A DNA stretch of 64,000 nt, taken from positions 3,906,001 to 3,970,000 of the forward strand of contig CBDEHK010000001.1 in assembly GCA_965238305.1 (NCBI GenBank), read 5' to 3'. The translations under genes and the position numbers were made by a program. This stretch comes from CBDCGJ01 sp965238305 (lineage in GTDB: Bacteria > Pseudomonadota > Alphaproteobacteria > GCA-2731375). Shown here one piece after another: positions 9,095-18,541 of this stretch (position 1 is the stretch's first letter; each line of letters begins with the position of its first letter). The notes under the pieces were generated by a model that had not been told where the DNA came from, made no database searches, and saw only the letters and a program-made list of their open reading frames with translations.

Positions 9095-12000
9095 ACAGCA
9101 TCATCGATAGTGCGGTACATCATAGCCGCACGGTGTTGTCGATCCTCCTAATTGTGCTGATCGCCGGGTTTTTTGCGTTTACGAAAATCGCCAAAGAGTC
9201 GAAACCAGATATCGACGTCCCGATCATCTACGTGACAATGAATCACGACGGGATTTCGCCCGAAGATGCAGAGCGACTGCTCGTTCGCCCAATGGAACAA
9301 GAGCTTCGCTCGATTGAGGGTATCAAGGAGATGCGCTCAACTGCGGCGCAAGGATTTGCATCCGTTTTGATGGAATTTGACGCCGGATTTGATGCCGATC
9401 AGGCGATGACGGATGTCAGAGAGAAAATTGACCTGGTCAAACCAGATTTGCCCGACGATACCGACGAGCCAGTTGCTCATGAGGTGAATGTCGGCAAGTT
9501 TCCCGTACTAGTGGTTACACTAGCCGGTGAAGTTCCCGAACGCACTTTGCTTAGTCTCGCCAAAGGACTGCAAGACGATATAGAGGCATTGCCGGGCGTT
9601 CTGAGTGCAACAATCGGTGGCGATCGCGAAGAGCTTCTAGAAGTAATTGTCGATCCGACAAAGCTCGAGGTGTACAATATTTCCCCAGTTGAGCTGGTCA
9701 GTATAGTCAGTAAGAATAATCAACTAATAGCAGCTGGCGCCATGGATACAGGCAAAGGCCGTTTTTCCATCAAAGTCCCCGGACTATTTGAAACGGCCGA
9801 AGATGTACTCGACCTTCCGATCAAGACTTCGGGCGATGGGGTTATTACGTTGGCCGATATAACAACTGTCCGCCGGACGTTTAAAGACGCTGAAAATTTT
9901 GCCCGAATTGATGGCAGACCCGGTCTCGCGCTGGAGATCAGCAAGCGTTTGGGCGCAAATATCATCCAAACAATTGACGACGTTCAACGCACTGTCTTAG
10001 CACGGCAAGCGACCTGGGGCGGCGATGTCCAAGTCCGCTTTATTCAAGATGAATCGAAAAATATTCGGCGCATGTTGAGTGATCTTCAGAACAATATCAT
10101 GAGTGCCATATTGCTGGTCATGATCGTCGTCATCGCGGCATTGGGTGTGCGAACCGCATTGCTAGTTGGCTTGGCAATTCCCTCATCCTTCCTCTTTGGG
10201 ATTTTAATAATCTATTCCATGGGACTGACGGTGAATATTGTTGTCCTCTTTGCGCTCATTCTAGCGGTCGGGATGTTGGTCGATGGCGCGATCGTGGTTA
10301 CTGAGTTTGCGGACAGAAAAATGGCGGAGGGCTTGCATCGTAAAGAAGCTTATGCATTAGCCGCAAAACGGATGGCGTGGCCGATCATTTCTTCGACTGC
10401 GACAACCCTGGCGGCTTTCATGCCATTGCTATTTTGGCCTGATGTTGTCGGGGAGTTTATGAAATTCCTGCCCATCACCTTGATCGTGACATTGACAGGT
10501 TCGCTGCTCATGGCGTTGATTTTTGTCCCGACGATCGGCGGTATCGTCGGCAAGGCCGGCGGCAATCCACGCGTGATGAAAGCGCTGGCAGCAGCCGAAC
10601 ACGGTGATATTGGATCATTGCCCGGTTTTACCGGCATATACGCACGAACCTTGCGCTTTATTGTGCAGCGGGTTTGGATGTTGATTCTAGTGGGCGTGAC
10701 GTCATTCGCTTTATTGATTGGCGTTTGGGTTTACTATGGTAAAAACGGCAACGGCGTTGAATTTTTCCCCAACGTCGAACCGGAACAAGCCCTAGCCTAC
10801 GTGCACGCGCGCGGCAACCTGTCGGCCAAAGAGAAGGACGCTTTGGTCCGTGAAGTTGAAGAGCAGATTTTGCGGGTGCCTGGCATCCAAACCGTCTATG
10901 CACGGACCGGTAAAGCTGCACAAGGGCAAGACGTTGCAGAAGATGTAGTTGGTACCATATTTATGGAGCTTGCGGAGTGGGACGAACGCCGATCAGCTGA
11001 TGAACTGTTCCAGGAAATTCGTGAACGAACCGCGCATTTAGCCGGCATTCAAGTCGAAGCGCGACAACCTGATACCGGTCCACCAACAGGAAAAGACATC
11101 CAAATTGAAGTGCGCTCACTCATTCCCGGCAAGCTAGATCCTGTCGTTGATGTTATCCGCGCAAAATTTGATAACATGGATGGCCTGATCGACATTGAAG
11201 ATAGCCGCCCCCTCCCGGCATCGAATGGGAAGTTGCGATCGACCGTTCACAAGCTGGGCGCTTTGGTGCCGACGTTGTCACAGTTGGTAAACTAGTTCAG
11301 CTCGTGACAAACGGAATCAAAGTCGGTGAATATCGGCCGGACGATAGTGATGATGAAATAGAAATTCGCATTCGCTATCCGGAAAACTCCAGAAACTTGG
11401 AGCAGCTAGACAGATTGCGGGTTATCACGCCCAATGGGTTGGTTCCAATTCGTAACTTCGTTCAACGAAGTGCCGAGCCTAAAACTGGTACTTTAAGTCG
11501 ATCCGATGGACAACGGGTTTTAAAGGTTCAGGCAAATGTGCTTGAAGGCGTCCAAACCGACGTCAAGGTTCAAGAACTCAAGCAATGGATTGAAAAGCAG
11601 AATTTCGATAGCTCGGTGAATGTCCGTTTCAAAGGGGCTGACGAAAAACAAAACGACTCTGCTGAATTCCTTATGCGGGCGTTGACCATTGCCTTGTTTG
11701 TCATGGCGATCATCCTGGTTACGCAATTCAACAGTTTTTATCATGCAATGCTAATCTTGTTCGCGGTCATCATGTCAACTGCTGGGGTACTGATCGGATT
11801 GATCGCCACTGGACAGGTATTCGGCATTGTGATGACGGGCATAGGGATAATTTCCCTTGCCGGCATTGTCGTGAACAACAATATCGTGCTCATCGATACA
11901 TATGCGCAATTGTTGAAAGCTGGGTTTGAACCGCTGGAGGCCGTGGTACGAACCGGCGCACAACGTCTACGACCGGTAATGCTGACAACAGTCACAACGA

Positions 12001-12266
12001 TATTCGGTCTCATGCCGATGGTCTTGCAAACCAATATCGATTTTATCACTCGCGACGTGGCTGTCGGCGCGCCATCCACTCAATGGTGGGTTCAACTAGC
12101 GACCGCAGTCGCCTTTGGTTTAACATTCGCAACCGTCTTGACTTTGGTCGTGACACCAACATTCCTTGCGATCGGTGCACGTTCCTCCAAAAGAATGGGG
12201 ACGATCTGGAGCCGGGTTTTCCGACAGCGCAATAATATTGGTCAGCCGGTCGCAGCGGACGGTTAA
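9091..12266 (+). pseudogene. RND efflux pump (AcrB/HAE1-like), one-base frameshift
   Basis: Two frames together give one RND pump of about 1058 residues: frame one runs 9091-11295 and the continuation is read from about 11217 to 12266. Near 11215-11219 the bases CCGGC would have to be CCGGGC to keep frame; with that G restored the protein reads RPLPGIEWEVAIDRSQAGRF and continues smoothly into KLVQLVTNGIKVGEYRPDD. Both halves are well preserved (TM4 segment GMLVDGAIVVTEFADR; C-terminal repeat GIISLAGIVVNNNIVLIDTY), so the lesion is recent or a sequencing error. In TM4 only one of the two adjacent Asp of the AcrB proton relay is present (LVDG instead of LVDD). Substrates unknown. Confidence 0.85.
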
Positions 12267-13057
12267 TCTTCCTCCACGATTGTGGTTTGTTTATTGCGTT
12301 TGAAGTTCCGCAATAATTTTTTGTGGCTGCGATAACTAACCGGCATCAGAAATAAGTAAAACAACATGAAGAGCGTCAGTACTTCCCATTGGTAAACGAC
12401 GGCGACGGCAGCAAAAATTGCAACGCCGACGAGCGTCGGTAATACATGATCACGACTGAGCCGTAATCTCTTAAAGGAATAAGTTGGTATCCGACTAATC
12501 ATCAGGAAACCGACTATCAACAGCCATATCGTTACCAGTGCCGGTGAACGCAATACGTCATCCCCGATAACAAAACTGGCCATAATCGGTAACATAGCAA
12601 ACCCCGCGGCAGCTGGCGCCGCGGTGCCGTTAAAATAGTCGTTCGCCCAGGCCGGCCGGTCTGGATCTTCAAGCGCTGTGTTAAATCTTGCCAACCGCAA
12701 TGCGCAACAGGCGGCGTATGCAAGAGCGGCTATCCAACCGATCCCCCCCAATGCCGCACTTCCGCCACTCCAAAGATAGGCAACGATACCCGGGGCAACG
12801 CCAAACGCAATGAAATCAGACAACGAATCTAATTCAGCGCCAAATTTTGTCGCCCCCTTTAGTAGTCGGGCCATCCGACCGTCAAGTCCGTCCAAAACCG
12901 CCGCCACCAATATTGCCGCAAGGGCGGCCTCCCAATTTTCCTGCAAAGCAAACCGAATGGAAGTCATGCCGGCACAAAGAGCCAGAATCGTTAGAATGTT
13001 TGGGATGATGCTATTTAATGAAGCTGCGGATTTTCGCTTCTTGCCGCCGAGTAACAT
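12263..13057 (-). CDS. pssA: CDP-diacylglycerol-serine O-phosphatidyltransferase
   Basis: The enzyme joins CDP-diacylglycerol and serine to give phosphatidylserine at the inner membrane. 264 residues with several membrane helices. The CDP-alcohol phosphotransferase signature is perfect in spacing: D-G-x2-A-R-x8-G-x3-D-x3-D in DGRMARLLKGATKFGAELD plus SLSD, near residues 60-82. It starts 2 bp after psd on the same strand, giving the standard psd-pssA phosphatidylethanolamine operon. Its stop overlaps the end of the convergent RND gene by 4 bp. Confidence 0.95.
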   Translation of the reverse strand: MLLGGKKRKSAASLNSIIPNILTILALCAGMTSIRFALQENWEAALAAILVAAVLDGLDGRMARLLKGATKFGAELDSLSDFIAFGVAPGIVAYLWSGGSAALGGIGWIAALAYAACCALRLARFNTALEDPDRPAWANDYFNGTAAPAAAGFAMLPIMASFVIGDDVLRSPALVTIWLLIVGFLMISRIPTYSFKRLRLSRDHVLPTLVGVAIFAAVAVVYQWEVLTLFMLFYLFLMPVSYRSHKKLLRNFKRNKQTTIVEED

Positions 13058-13059
13058 AA

Positions 13060-13776
13060 TTACTGCACCTTCCCTCGTCGCCTTGCTTCATCACAATTCG
13101 CATCCGCCAACACGGTTTCACCAGCGATCGCCAATTGCCCTTCAATCACCATCGCCATCATACCGTCATCAAGGAAAACGTCGACCCGACTGCCGAAACG
13201 AATAAGGCCAAATATTTCCCCTGCATTCACCTGTTGTCCTTCGATCAACCCGCAGACGATGCGACGGGCGACCAATCCGGCGATTTGCACAAAAGCGATG
13301 TCTTTACCATCGCTCGTTTGCATCCGAACACTTTGGCGCTCATTGTCGACGCTAGCTTTGTCCAGTGAGGCATTAAGGAATTTGCCCGGATGGTAATAAA
13401 GACCGGTGATTTCACCTTTGGCCGGAACCCGATTCACATGAACATTAAAAACGTTCATAAAGATGCTAATCCGCAAACGTGGTTGATCACCCATATCGAG
13501 TTCTGGTGGTGGCACAGCCTCTGTGATCATTTGCACGACACCGTCAGCGGGGGAAACGATCAATCCTTCGCGTTCAGGCGTGACGCGAAGCGGATTTCGA
13601 AAAAAATAAGCACACCACAATGTCAAAACAACACCAATCCAGCCAAGCGGCGTTGCGATCCAAAATAATATCAACGCCGCCAAAGCAAAGAGCGTGATAA
13701 ACCGATATCCTTCCCGGTGGATCGGGACGAAGACCGACTGAATTGTCGACAATAGACTATGTGAACCACTTGCCAC
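13060..13776 (-). CDS. psd: Phosphatidylserine decarboxylase proenzyme
   Basis: Converts phosphatidylserine to phosphatidylethanolamine using a pyruvoyl group made by self-cleavage. The short bacterial form, about 238 residues from the chosen start. The cleavage segment is near the C-terminus, IRFGSRVDVFL, where cleavage between Gly and Ser yields the pyruvoyl alpha chain. The N-terminus has the typical SVFVPIHREGYRFI and two membrane helices. There is no ATG at the beginning: the frame reaches a TTG at 13791, but a GTG at 13776 has GGAG nine bases upstream and is the better start. First gene of psd-pssA. Confidence 0.93.
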   Translation of the reverse strand: MASGSHSLLSTIQSVFVPIHREGYRFITLFALAALILFWIATPLGWIGVVLTLWCAYFFRNPLRVTPEREGLIVSPADGVVQMITEAVPPPELDMGDQPRLRISIFMNVFNVHVNRVPAKGEITGLYYHPGKFLNASLDKASVDNERQSVRMQTSDGKDIAFVQIAGLVARRIVCGLIEGQQVNAGEIFGLIRFGSRVDVFLDDGMMAMVIEGQLAIAGETVLADANCDEARRRGKVQ

Positions 13777-13823
13777 GATCAGCAACTCCAAATTCTCAGA
13801 TATAAATCATACTCTTAGATATA

Positions 13824-15677
13824 CTATACGCGAAAGCTTTCGCCTTCCACCTGCTCGAGTTCTTTAAGCCTTTCGGCTACGGCTGCTGTTTCCTGCTGGC
13901 GTGCCCACATATCCGCATATAAACCTTTTTGCTCAAGCAACTTGGAATGGCGGCCTCGCTCTGCCACACGTCCTTTGTCGAGAACGATGATTTCGTCGGC
14001 GTCCACTACCGTAGACAACCGATGCGCAATGACCAAGGTCGTTCGATTTTCCGACACGATGCGCAATGATTCCTGAATTTCCCTTTCCGTTTGAGTATCC
14101 AGGGCAGATGTTGCTTCATCAAATATCAATATTTCCGGGTTCTTTAAGATCGTTCGCGCGATCGCTACTCGCTGTTTTTCACCACCGGATAATTTCAACC
14201 CACGTTCCCCAACCATTGTCTCATAGCCCGCCGGTAGATCGGAAACAAAGTCGTGAATACGAGCCAGTCTGGCGGCATCGAATACTTCTTCATCGCTCGC
14301 TTCCGGGCGGCCGTATCGGATATTGTATCCAATCGTGTCGTTGAACAAGACAGTGTCCTGGGGAACCATCCCAATATTATAACGCAGACTTTGCTGCGTC
14401 ACATCGCGTACATCTTGACCATCTATCTTCACGTTGCCGTCTTCGACATCGTAAAAACGGAATAGAATTCGCGAAATCGTCGATTTACCAGCCCCCGACG
14501 GCCCGACAATAGCCACCGTTTCTCCAGGTCTGGCTTTGAAGTTAACGCCCATCAATATCGGGCGGTCGGCCTCATATCGGAAATGAACGTTATCGAACAC
14601 GACTTCGCCGCCATGTTGCGCCAACTCTGTTGCATTTGCGCGATCGACAACTTCAGCGTCAACCGCCAAAAGTTCGAACATCTTTTCCATATCAACCAAG
14701 CTCTGCTTGATCTCGCGATAAGCAAATCCCAGGAAACCCAACGGCTGGTATAATTGCAGCATAAAAGTATTAACCAGCACAAAATCGCCGACGGTCAAAG
14801 ATCCATCGACTACACCGCGACCTGCTAACAGCATCACACCACACATACCTGCTGCGATAATGAACCCTTGGCCAATATTCAACATCGATAGACTGACCTG
14901 ATTGTTGACTGCGGCTATTTCATACTGAGCTAGAGCACGGTCAAAGCGGTCGGCTTCATGATCTTCGTTACCAAAATACTTTACGGTTTCAAAATTCAAC
15001 AAACTATCGATCGCGTGCGAGTTTGCTTCGCTATCGGTCCTGTTCATTTCGCGACGAAATTTAATGCGCCATTCGGTTATATTCAAAGTAAAAGTGATGT
15101 AAAGCGCAACAGCGATAAACGTAACAGTTGCAAACGACCAGTCGTAGTTGATCAGCAGCAAACCGCAAACCAGAGATACTTCGAGCAACGTTGGCAAAAT
15201 ATTGAACAATGTGAAACGTAGAAGGAATTCTATTCCTTTCGTTCCCCGCTCAATCACACGTGACAGGCCACCGGTTCGTCGCTCCAGATGAAATCGCAGC
15301 GACAAATTGTGAATATATTTGAACGTAAGCAGCGCAATTGTTCGAAGTGCGTTTTGGCCTACTTTTACGAAAACAGCATCTCGCAATTCACCAAAAGCTT
15401 GCGATGCCACGCGAGCCGCGCCGTAGGCAATCACCACCCCGATCGGCAATGAGATAACCGGGTCCACCGCTCCACTCAAAGAATCCACAGCCATTTTGTA
15501 CAAGAATGGGACATAAACAATGGTGATCTTGGCCAATGTTAACAACACCAGGGCAGTGATCACCCTGGCTTTCAGGTCGCTTCGCCCTGGGGGCCAAAGG
15601 TAGGGAATAAAAGTCCGTAATGTCGCCCAATGACTTCGTTCACTCGTGTCGGCGGATGGATCGTAGGGGTTGGACAT
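13824..15677 (-). CDS. Atm1/HMT-type ABC exporter (half transporter)
   Basis: 617 residues: a six-helix transmembrane domain (about 30-340) followed by an ATPase domain with Walker A GPSGAGKST, Q-loop MVPQDTVLFNDT, signature LSGGEKQRVAIAR, Walker B ILIFDEATSALD and the switch His in VIAHRLST. The N-terminal region (LRTFIPYLWPPG then LKARVITALVLL) and overall length match the Atm1/ABCB7 group that exports glutathione-sulfur or metal-thiol compounds and supports Fe-S and heavy-metal homeostasis; alphaproteobacterial members such as NaAtm1 are well studied. Subgroup placement is from recognition, not a tree. It stands alone, with 215 bp of intergenic DNA ahead of it. Confidence 0.88.
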   Translation of the reverse strand: MSNPYDPSADTSERSHWATLRTFIPYLWPPGRSDLKARVITALVLLTLAKITIVYVPFLYKMAVDSLSGAVDPVISLPIGVVIAYGAARVASQAFGELRDAVFVKVGQNALRTIALLTFKYIHNLSLRFHLERRTGGLSRVIERGTKGIEFLLRFTLFNILPTLLEVSLVCGLLLINYDWSFATVTFIAVALYITFTLNITEWRIKFRREMNRTDSEANSHAIDSLLNFETVKYFGNEDHEADRFDRALAQYEIAAVNNQVSLSMLNIGQGFIIAAGMCGVMLLAGRGVVDGSLTVGDFVLVNTFMLQLYQPLGFLGFAYREIKQSLVDMEKMFELLAVDAEVVDRANATELAQHGGEVVFDNVHFRYEADRPILMGVNFKARPGETVAIVGPSGAGKSTISRILFRFYDVEDGNVKIDGQDVRDVTQQSLRYNIGMVPQDTVLFNDTIGYNIRYGRPEASDEEVFDAARLARIHDFVSDLPAGYETMVGERGLKLSGGEKQRVAIARTILKNPEILIFDEATSALDTQTEREIQESLRIVSENRTTLVIAHRLSTVVDADEIIVLDKGRVAERGRHSKLLEQKGLYADMWARQQETAAVAERLKELEQVEGESFRV

Positions 15678-15892
15678 AAAGATTGATTACCACTTTCCGA
15701 AAACGTCGCCTGACCATGACAGCAACGAAGCCTGAAATATAGAAGGTACTGGACAATTTTTGGCCGGAATCTATTTCTCTTGGGTAAAAGAGATGCGGCG
15801 ACTTCAACAATCGTCCCCAGTTGAACCTATCGTTAACATCTTTCACAGATTATATGGCTATAAAATACATACCGAAATAGGAACATCAACAA

Positions 15893-16309
15893 TTGGATAT
15901 ATCAGTAGACCATTCTTTTGACGATATTGAACAGGCGTTGCTGCAATCGGCGCCATCCTTACCGGCACACTTCTCGTTTTCGTGGCAAAACATTCATTTC
16001 AGGGGGCATGTGAGCAAAGAAAAAACCAATATTATCCTTCGCTTGGTTTGCGACCTTGTCCCTATCCCATTCAGTGCTGAAAGTTCGGAACGACGGATCA
16101 TATTGAAATCCCTGTGCGACCGCCGCGTAAAGCTCACGCATGGGCGTTATTTCCAATCGCAACGACGATGGCTATCTTACGAAATCGAGCGCCTGCTGGA
16201 CGCCCCTGTCACCGGCGCAAATATATTAAAGATGACGGCGGAATCGCTGTTACTCGCCCGCGTATATATTGCTGCAACGGAAGACGATAACCTAGCAGCT
16301 TTGACCTAA
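15893..16309 (+). CDS. Conserved-looking hypothetical protein
   Basis: 138 residues, no signal peptide or membrane helix, no family recognised. The start is a TTG at 15893 supported by AGGA about nine bases upstream; no ATG or GTG occurs until well inside. The protein is mixed alpha/beta by eye: a beta-rich first half (FSFSWQNIHFRGHV, IILRLVCDLVPIPFS) and a helical end (WLSYEIERLL, ILKMTAESLLLARVYIA). Codon usage looks like its neighbours. It is divergent from the ABC exporter and convergent with the LysM gene, so it is probably a single-gene transcript. Confidence 0.55.
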   Translation: MDISVDHSFDDIEQALLQSAPSLPAHFSFSWQNIHFRGHVSKEKTNIILRLVCDLVPIPFSAESSERRIILKSLCDRRVKLTHGRYFQSQRRWLSYEIERLLDAPVTGANILKMTAESLLLARVYIAATEDDNLAALT

Positions 16310-16322
16310 CCAGTTCTGATTA

Positions 16323-17438
16323 TCATTGTTTCGGCAATTCTAAGACTTGCCCTGGATATAGTTTAGTTGGATCGCGAATTTGCGATTTATTCGCCTGATA
16401 GATGACGGTGTATTTTGTCCCTTCACCATAAACCTGACGCGCAATTTGCCACAAATTCTGACCAGGTTTAACGACAATCTTGGTGGTCGAACCCGCGTCC
16501 GCAGATGCATTCTCTGCCGCTTCTTTGTCCAACGTCGCCAACATTTCATGTGAAATTGTTTGCGGTGCGAACGGCACTTCAATCCGCGCGCTAACCTGAC
16601 CATCATCCCCAATCTGATCAACCCGAAGCAGATGTGTTCCGGTCGAGACTGCCTGATTAGGAACGCTCAGCCACCTACTTTTTTCATCGACCAGGACCGT
16701 GGCGATGAGTTCGTTATCCACGTATATTCGAGTTGTGGTCCCCGCAGCACCAGAACCTGTTATTTCGAACTTCCCCTGTTCATCAAAATCGACCTTATCG
16801 ATGCTCAGTTCGAAATGACTTAAACCTTTTGCCGGTTCCGGTTTCTGCAACAATCTTGTTGCTCCACCGGGCTTCTTCGTAAGCAACAATGCGACTACCG
16901 TTTTGCTTTCTTTTTCTTCAACAACTTTCGGCGGATTTTTCTCGATTACTATTGCTTCCGATTTTCTCGAATTTTCATTGCTATCTATTTCCGGCGCTAA
17001 TTTTGCTTGCGGTGCAAGTTTCGGTTCCGGTTCTTTAGGTTTTGATGGCGTAATCTGCGGCAACGTTTTTGGCCGAACTGGCAACCCACTATTGTCGGGC
17101 ACGACCAATAACAATTCATGTTCAGATTCCTCGATTTGTCCCCCTTCCAGCACCGCAATCAAATTCAGCCGATGACTGCCCGGTGTTAATATACCATCCA
17201 AGATCACCACCCACTCGCCATCGCGACTGGAATATACCGAACCCAGCACAGTATTCCCGTCGACGATATCAATTCGTGCATTTGCGGGTCCACGACCCGC
17301 TAGTACCGCGATGCCAGAACGATCAACACGGACGACGTCAAACGAAGGAATTTTATCTGCGGTCGCCGCAATCGTATTTCCGGTTAGGACAATTAGCCAA
17401 CCGACAATGCCGACAATTATGAAGAACCGCTGGCTCAA
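16323..17438 (-). CDS. Secreted LysM-domain protein with Ig-like repeats
   Basis: 371 residues. N-terminal signal peptide or anchor (about 5-25, ending near IAATA). Two Ig-like/Big-type beta domains: residues about 33-110 (NARIDIVDG, RDGEWVVIL, GSHRLNLIAV) and about 215-300 (TTTRIYVDNELIATVLVDE, GTHLLRVD), separated by a low-complexity Pro/Lys/Glu linker (about 120-200). A C-terminal LysM domain (VVKPGQNLWQIARQVYGEG to LYPGQVLELP) binds peptidoglycan. The layout fits a cell-envelope protein that anchors or scaffolds on murein. It overlaps the upstream secreted-protein gene by 4 bp, so the pair is translationally coupled. Confidence 0.8.
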   Translation of the reverse strand: MSQRFFIIVGIVGWLIVLTGNTIAATADKIPSFDVVRVDRSGIAVLAGRGPANARIDIVDGNTVLGSVYSSRDGEWVVILDGILTPGSHRLNLIAVLEGGQIEESEHELLLVVPDNSGLPVRPKTLPQITPSKPKEPEPKLAPQAKLAPEIDSNENSRKSEAIVIEKNPPKVVEEKESKTVVALLLTKKPGGATRLLQKPEPAKGLSHFELSIDKVDFDEQGKFEITGSGAAGTTTRIYVDNELIATVLVDEKSRWLSVPNQAVSTGTHLLRVDQIGDDGQVSARIEVPFAPQTISHEMLATLDKEAAENASADAGSTTKIVVKPGQNLWQIARQVYGEGTKYTVIYQANKSQIRDPTKLYPGQVLELPKQ

Positions 17439-17821
17439 TTGGGTACCTTTACAATCATTATTTTGCCACCGTAATCGTGTTCGGAATCACGAGCACGTAA
17501 TTCGACCTGATCGATGCCGGCCGGAATGCTCACGCCACCCAAAGATCGGGTGAAGGGTTGCTCGCTTACATGTGGGTGCGCCAATCGCCGAATTCCCAAG
17601 GATTTGCCGTCAAGAGTCCGTACTTCCCACTGGTTCGCATAATGGTCCCAGCCGGTATCTTTATGAGCAACAGTTACATCTATACGATAGACACGGTCAC
17701 CGGTTGCCGACATGTTAACAGCAAGAATATCTGCTTCACCTGCAGAGACCACTTGCCCCGGCAAGCAGAACAGAATAAGTGGCTGGATCAACAAAAGTGT
17801 TTTTAAGGAGTGTCGCATCAT
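17435..17821 (-). CDS. Small secreted protein of unknown function
   Basis: 128 residues with a clear signal peptide (MMRHSLKTLLLIQPLILFCL then cleavage near VVSA-GEA). The mature part of about 100 residues looks like a single beta sandwich: RVYRIDVTVAHKDTGWDHYA, WEVRT, GVSIPAGIDQVELRARDS. No family recognised beyond resemblance to small conserved alphaproteobacterial envelope proteins. Either ATG at 17821 or 17818 may start it. It overlaps the LysM gene by 4 bp, so both products probably act together in the envelope. Its start codon abuts the start codon of the divergent LOG-family gene. Confidence 0.65.
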   Translation of the reverse strand: MMRHSLKTLLLIQPLILFCLPGQVVSAGEADILAVNMSATGDRVYRIDVTVAHKDTGWDHYANQWEVRTLDGKSLGIRRLAHPHVSEQPFTRSLGGVSIPAGIDQVELRARDSEHDYGGKIMIVKVPN

Positions 17822-18406
17822 ATGGCCAATCTCACATCCATTTGTGTTTATTGCGGTTCAAGGGCGGGTAACGATCCCGCGTTCGCCGAATTGGCAACGG
17901 AGCTCGGAACCCGAATAGCCAAGGAGAAGATTCGCCTAATTTATGGTGGAGGACAAGTCGGATTAATGGGTATTGTCGCCGACGCTGCGATTTTGGCGGG
18001 TGGCGAAGTGATAGGAATCATTCCTGACTTTTTAGACAACCTTGAAGTCGGACACCCGAGATTAACCGAACTTCGCGTCGTTTCCGATATGCATAGCAGG
18101 AAAAAGCAGATGTTCGACCTTTCAGATGCGTTTGTCGCCTTGCCCGGCGGGATCGGTACGCTGGATGAGACAGTGGAGATGATGACTTGGCGCCAATTGA
18201 AACAACATGACAAACCGATAATGATGCTCGACCATGACGGCTATTGGCAGCCATTTATTAATTTACTCAACCACATCGTTGCAAACGACTTCGCTACCTC
18301 AGAAACAGCCGAACTTATCCAATGGCCCAGGTCAATTGATCAACTTTTCGCTATGTTGCATCAAGCTCCGATACCGCAGATGCCGCCGCATAGTGAGCGG
18401 CTATAA
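17822..18406 (+). CDS. LOG-family protein (TIGR00730, cytokinin riboside monophosphate phosphoribohydrolase-like)
   Basis: LOG proteins hydrolyse nucleoside 5'-monophosphates at the N-glycosidic bond, releasing the free base; in plants the product is active cytokinin, in bacteria roles range from nucleotide turnover to signalling. 194 residues from the ATG at 17822 (AAGGAG lies eleven bases upstream; the longer frame uses a GTG at 17810). Rossmann start SICVYCGSRAGNDPAF, IYGGGQVGLMG, and the defining PGGIGTLDETVEMMTWRQL motif with the catalytic Arg-Lys context SDMHSRKKQMF. Family assignment firm; real substrate unknown. Confidence 0.9.
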   Translation: MANLTSICVYCGSRAGNDPAFAELATELGTRIAKEKIRLIYGGGQVGLMGIVADAAILAGGEVIGIIPDFLDNLEVGHPRLTELRVVSDMHSRKKQMFDLSDAFVALPGGIGTLDETVEMMTWRQLKQHDKPIMMLDHDGYWQPFINLLNHIVANDFATSETAELIQWPRSIDQLFAMLHQAPIPQMPPHSERL

Positions 18407-18541
18407 GCCAGAAGATGATATTGAGGGTGATTTTAAGGGGGAAAGCCTAGTGGTGAAGCCTTTGCAGGGCCATCCGGCAATGTTATGTTCGCCAAATCAC
18501 CGCCGGATTCCCGGACACTTCCCGGCCAACAGAGGACTCAA

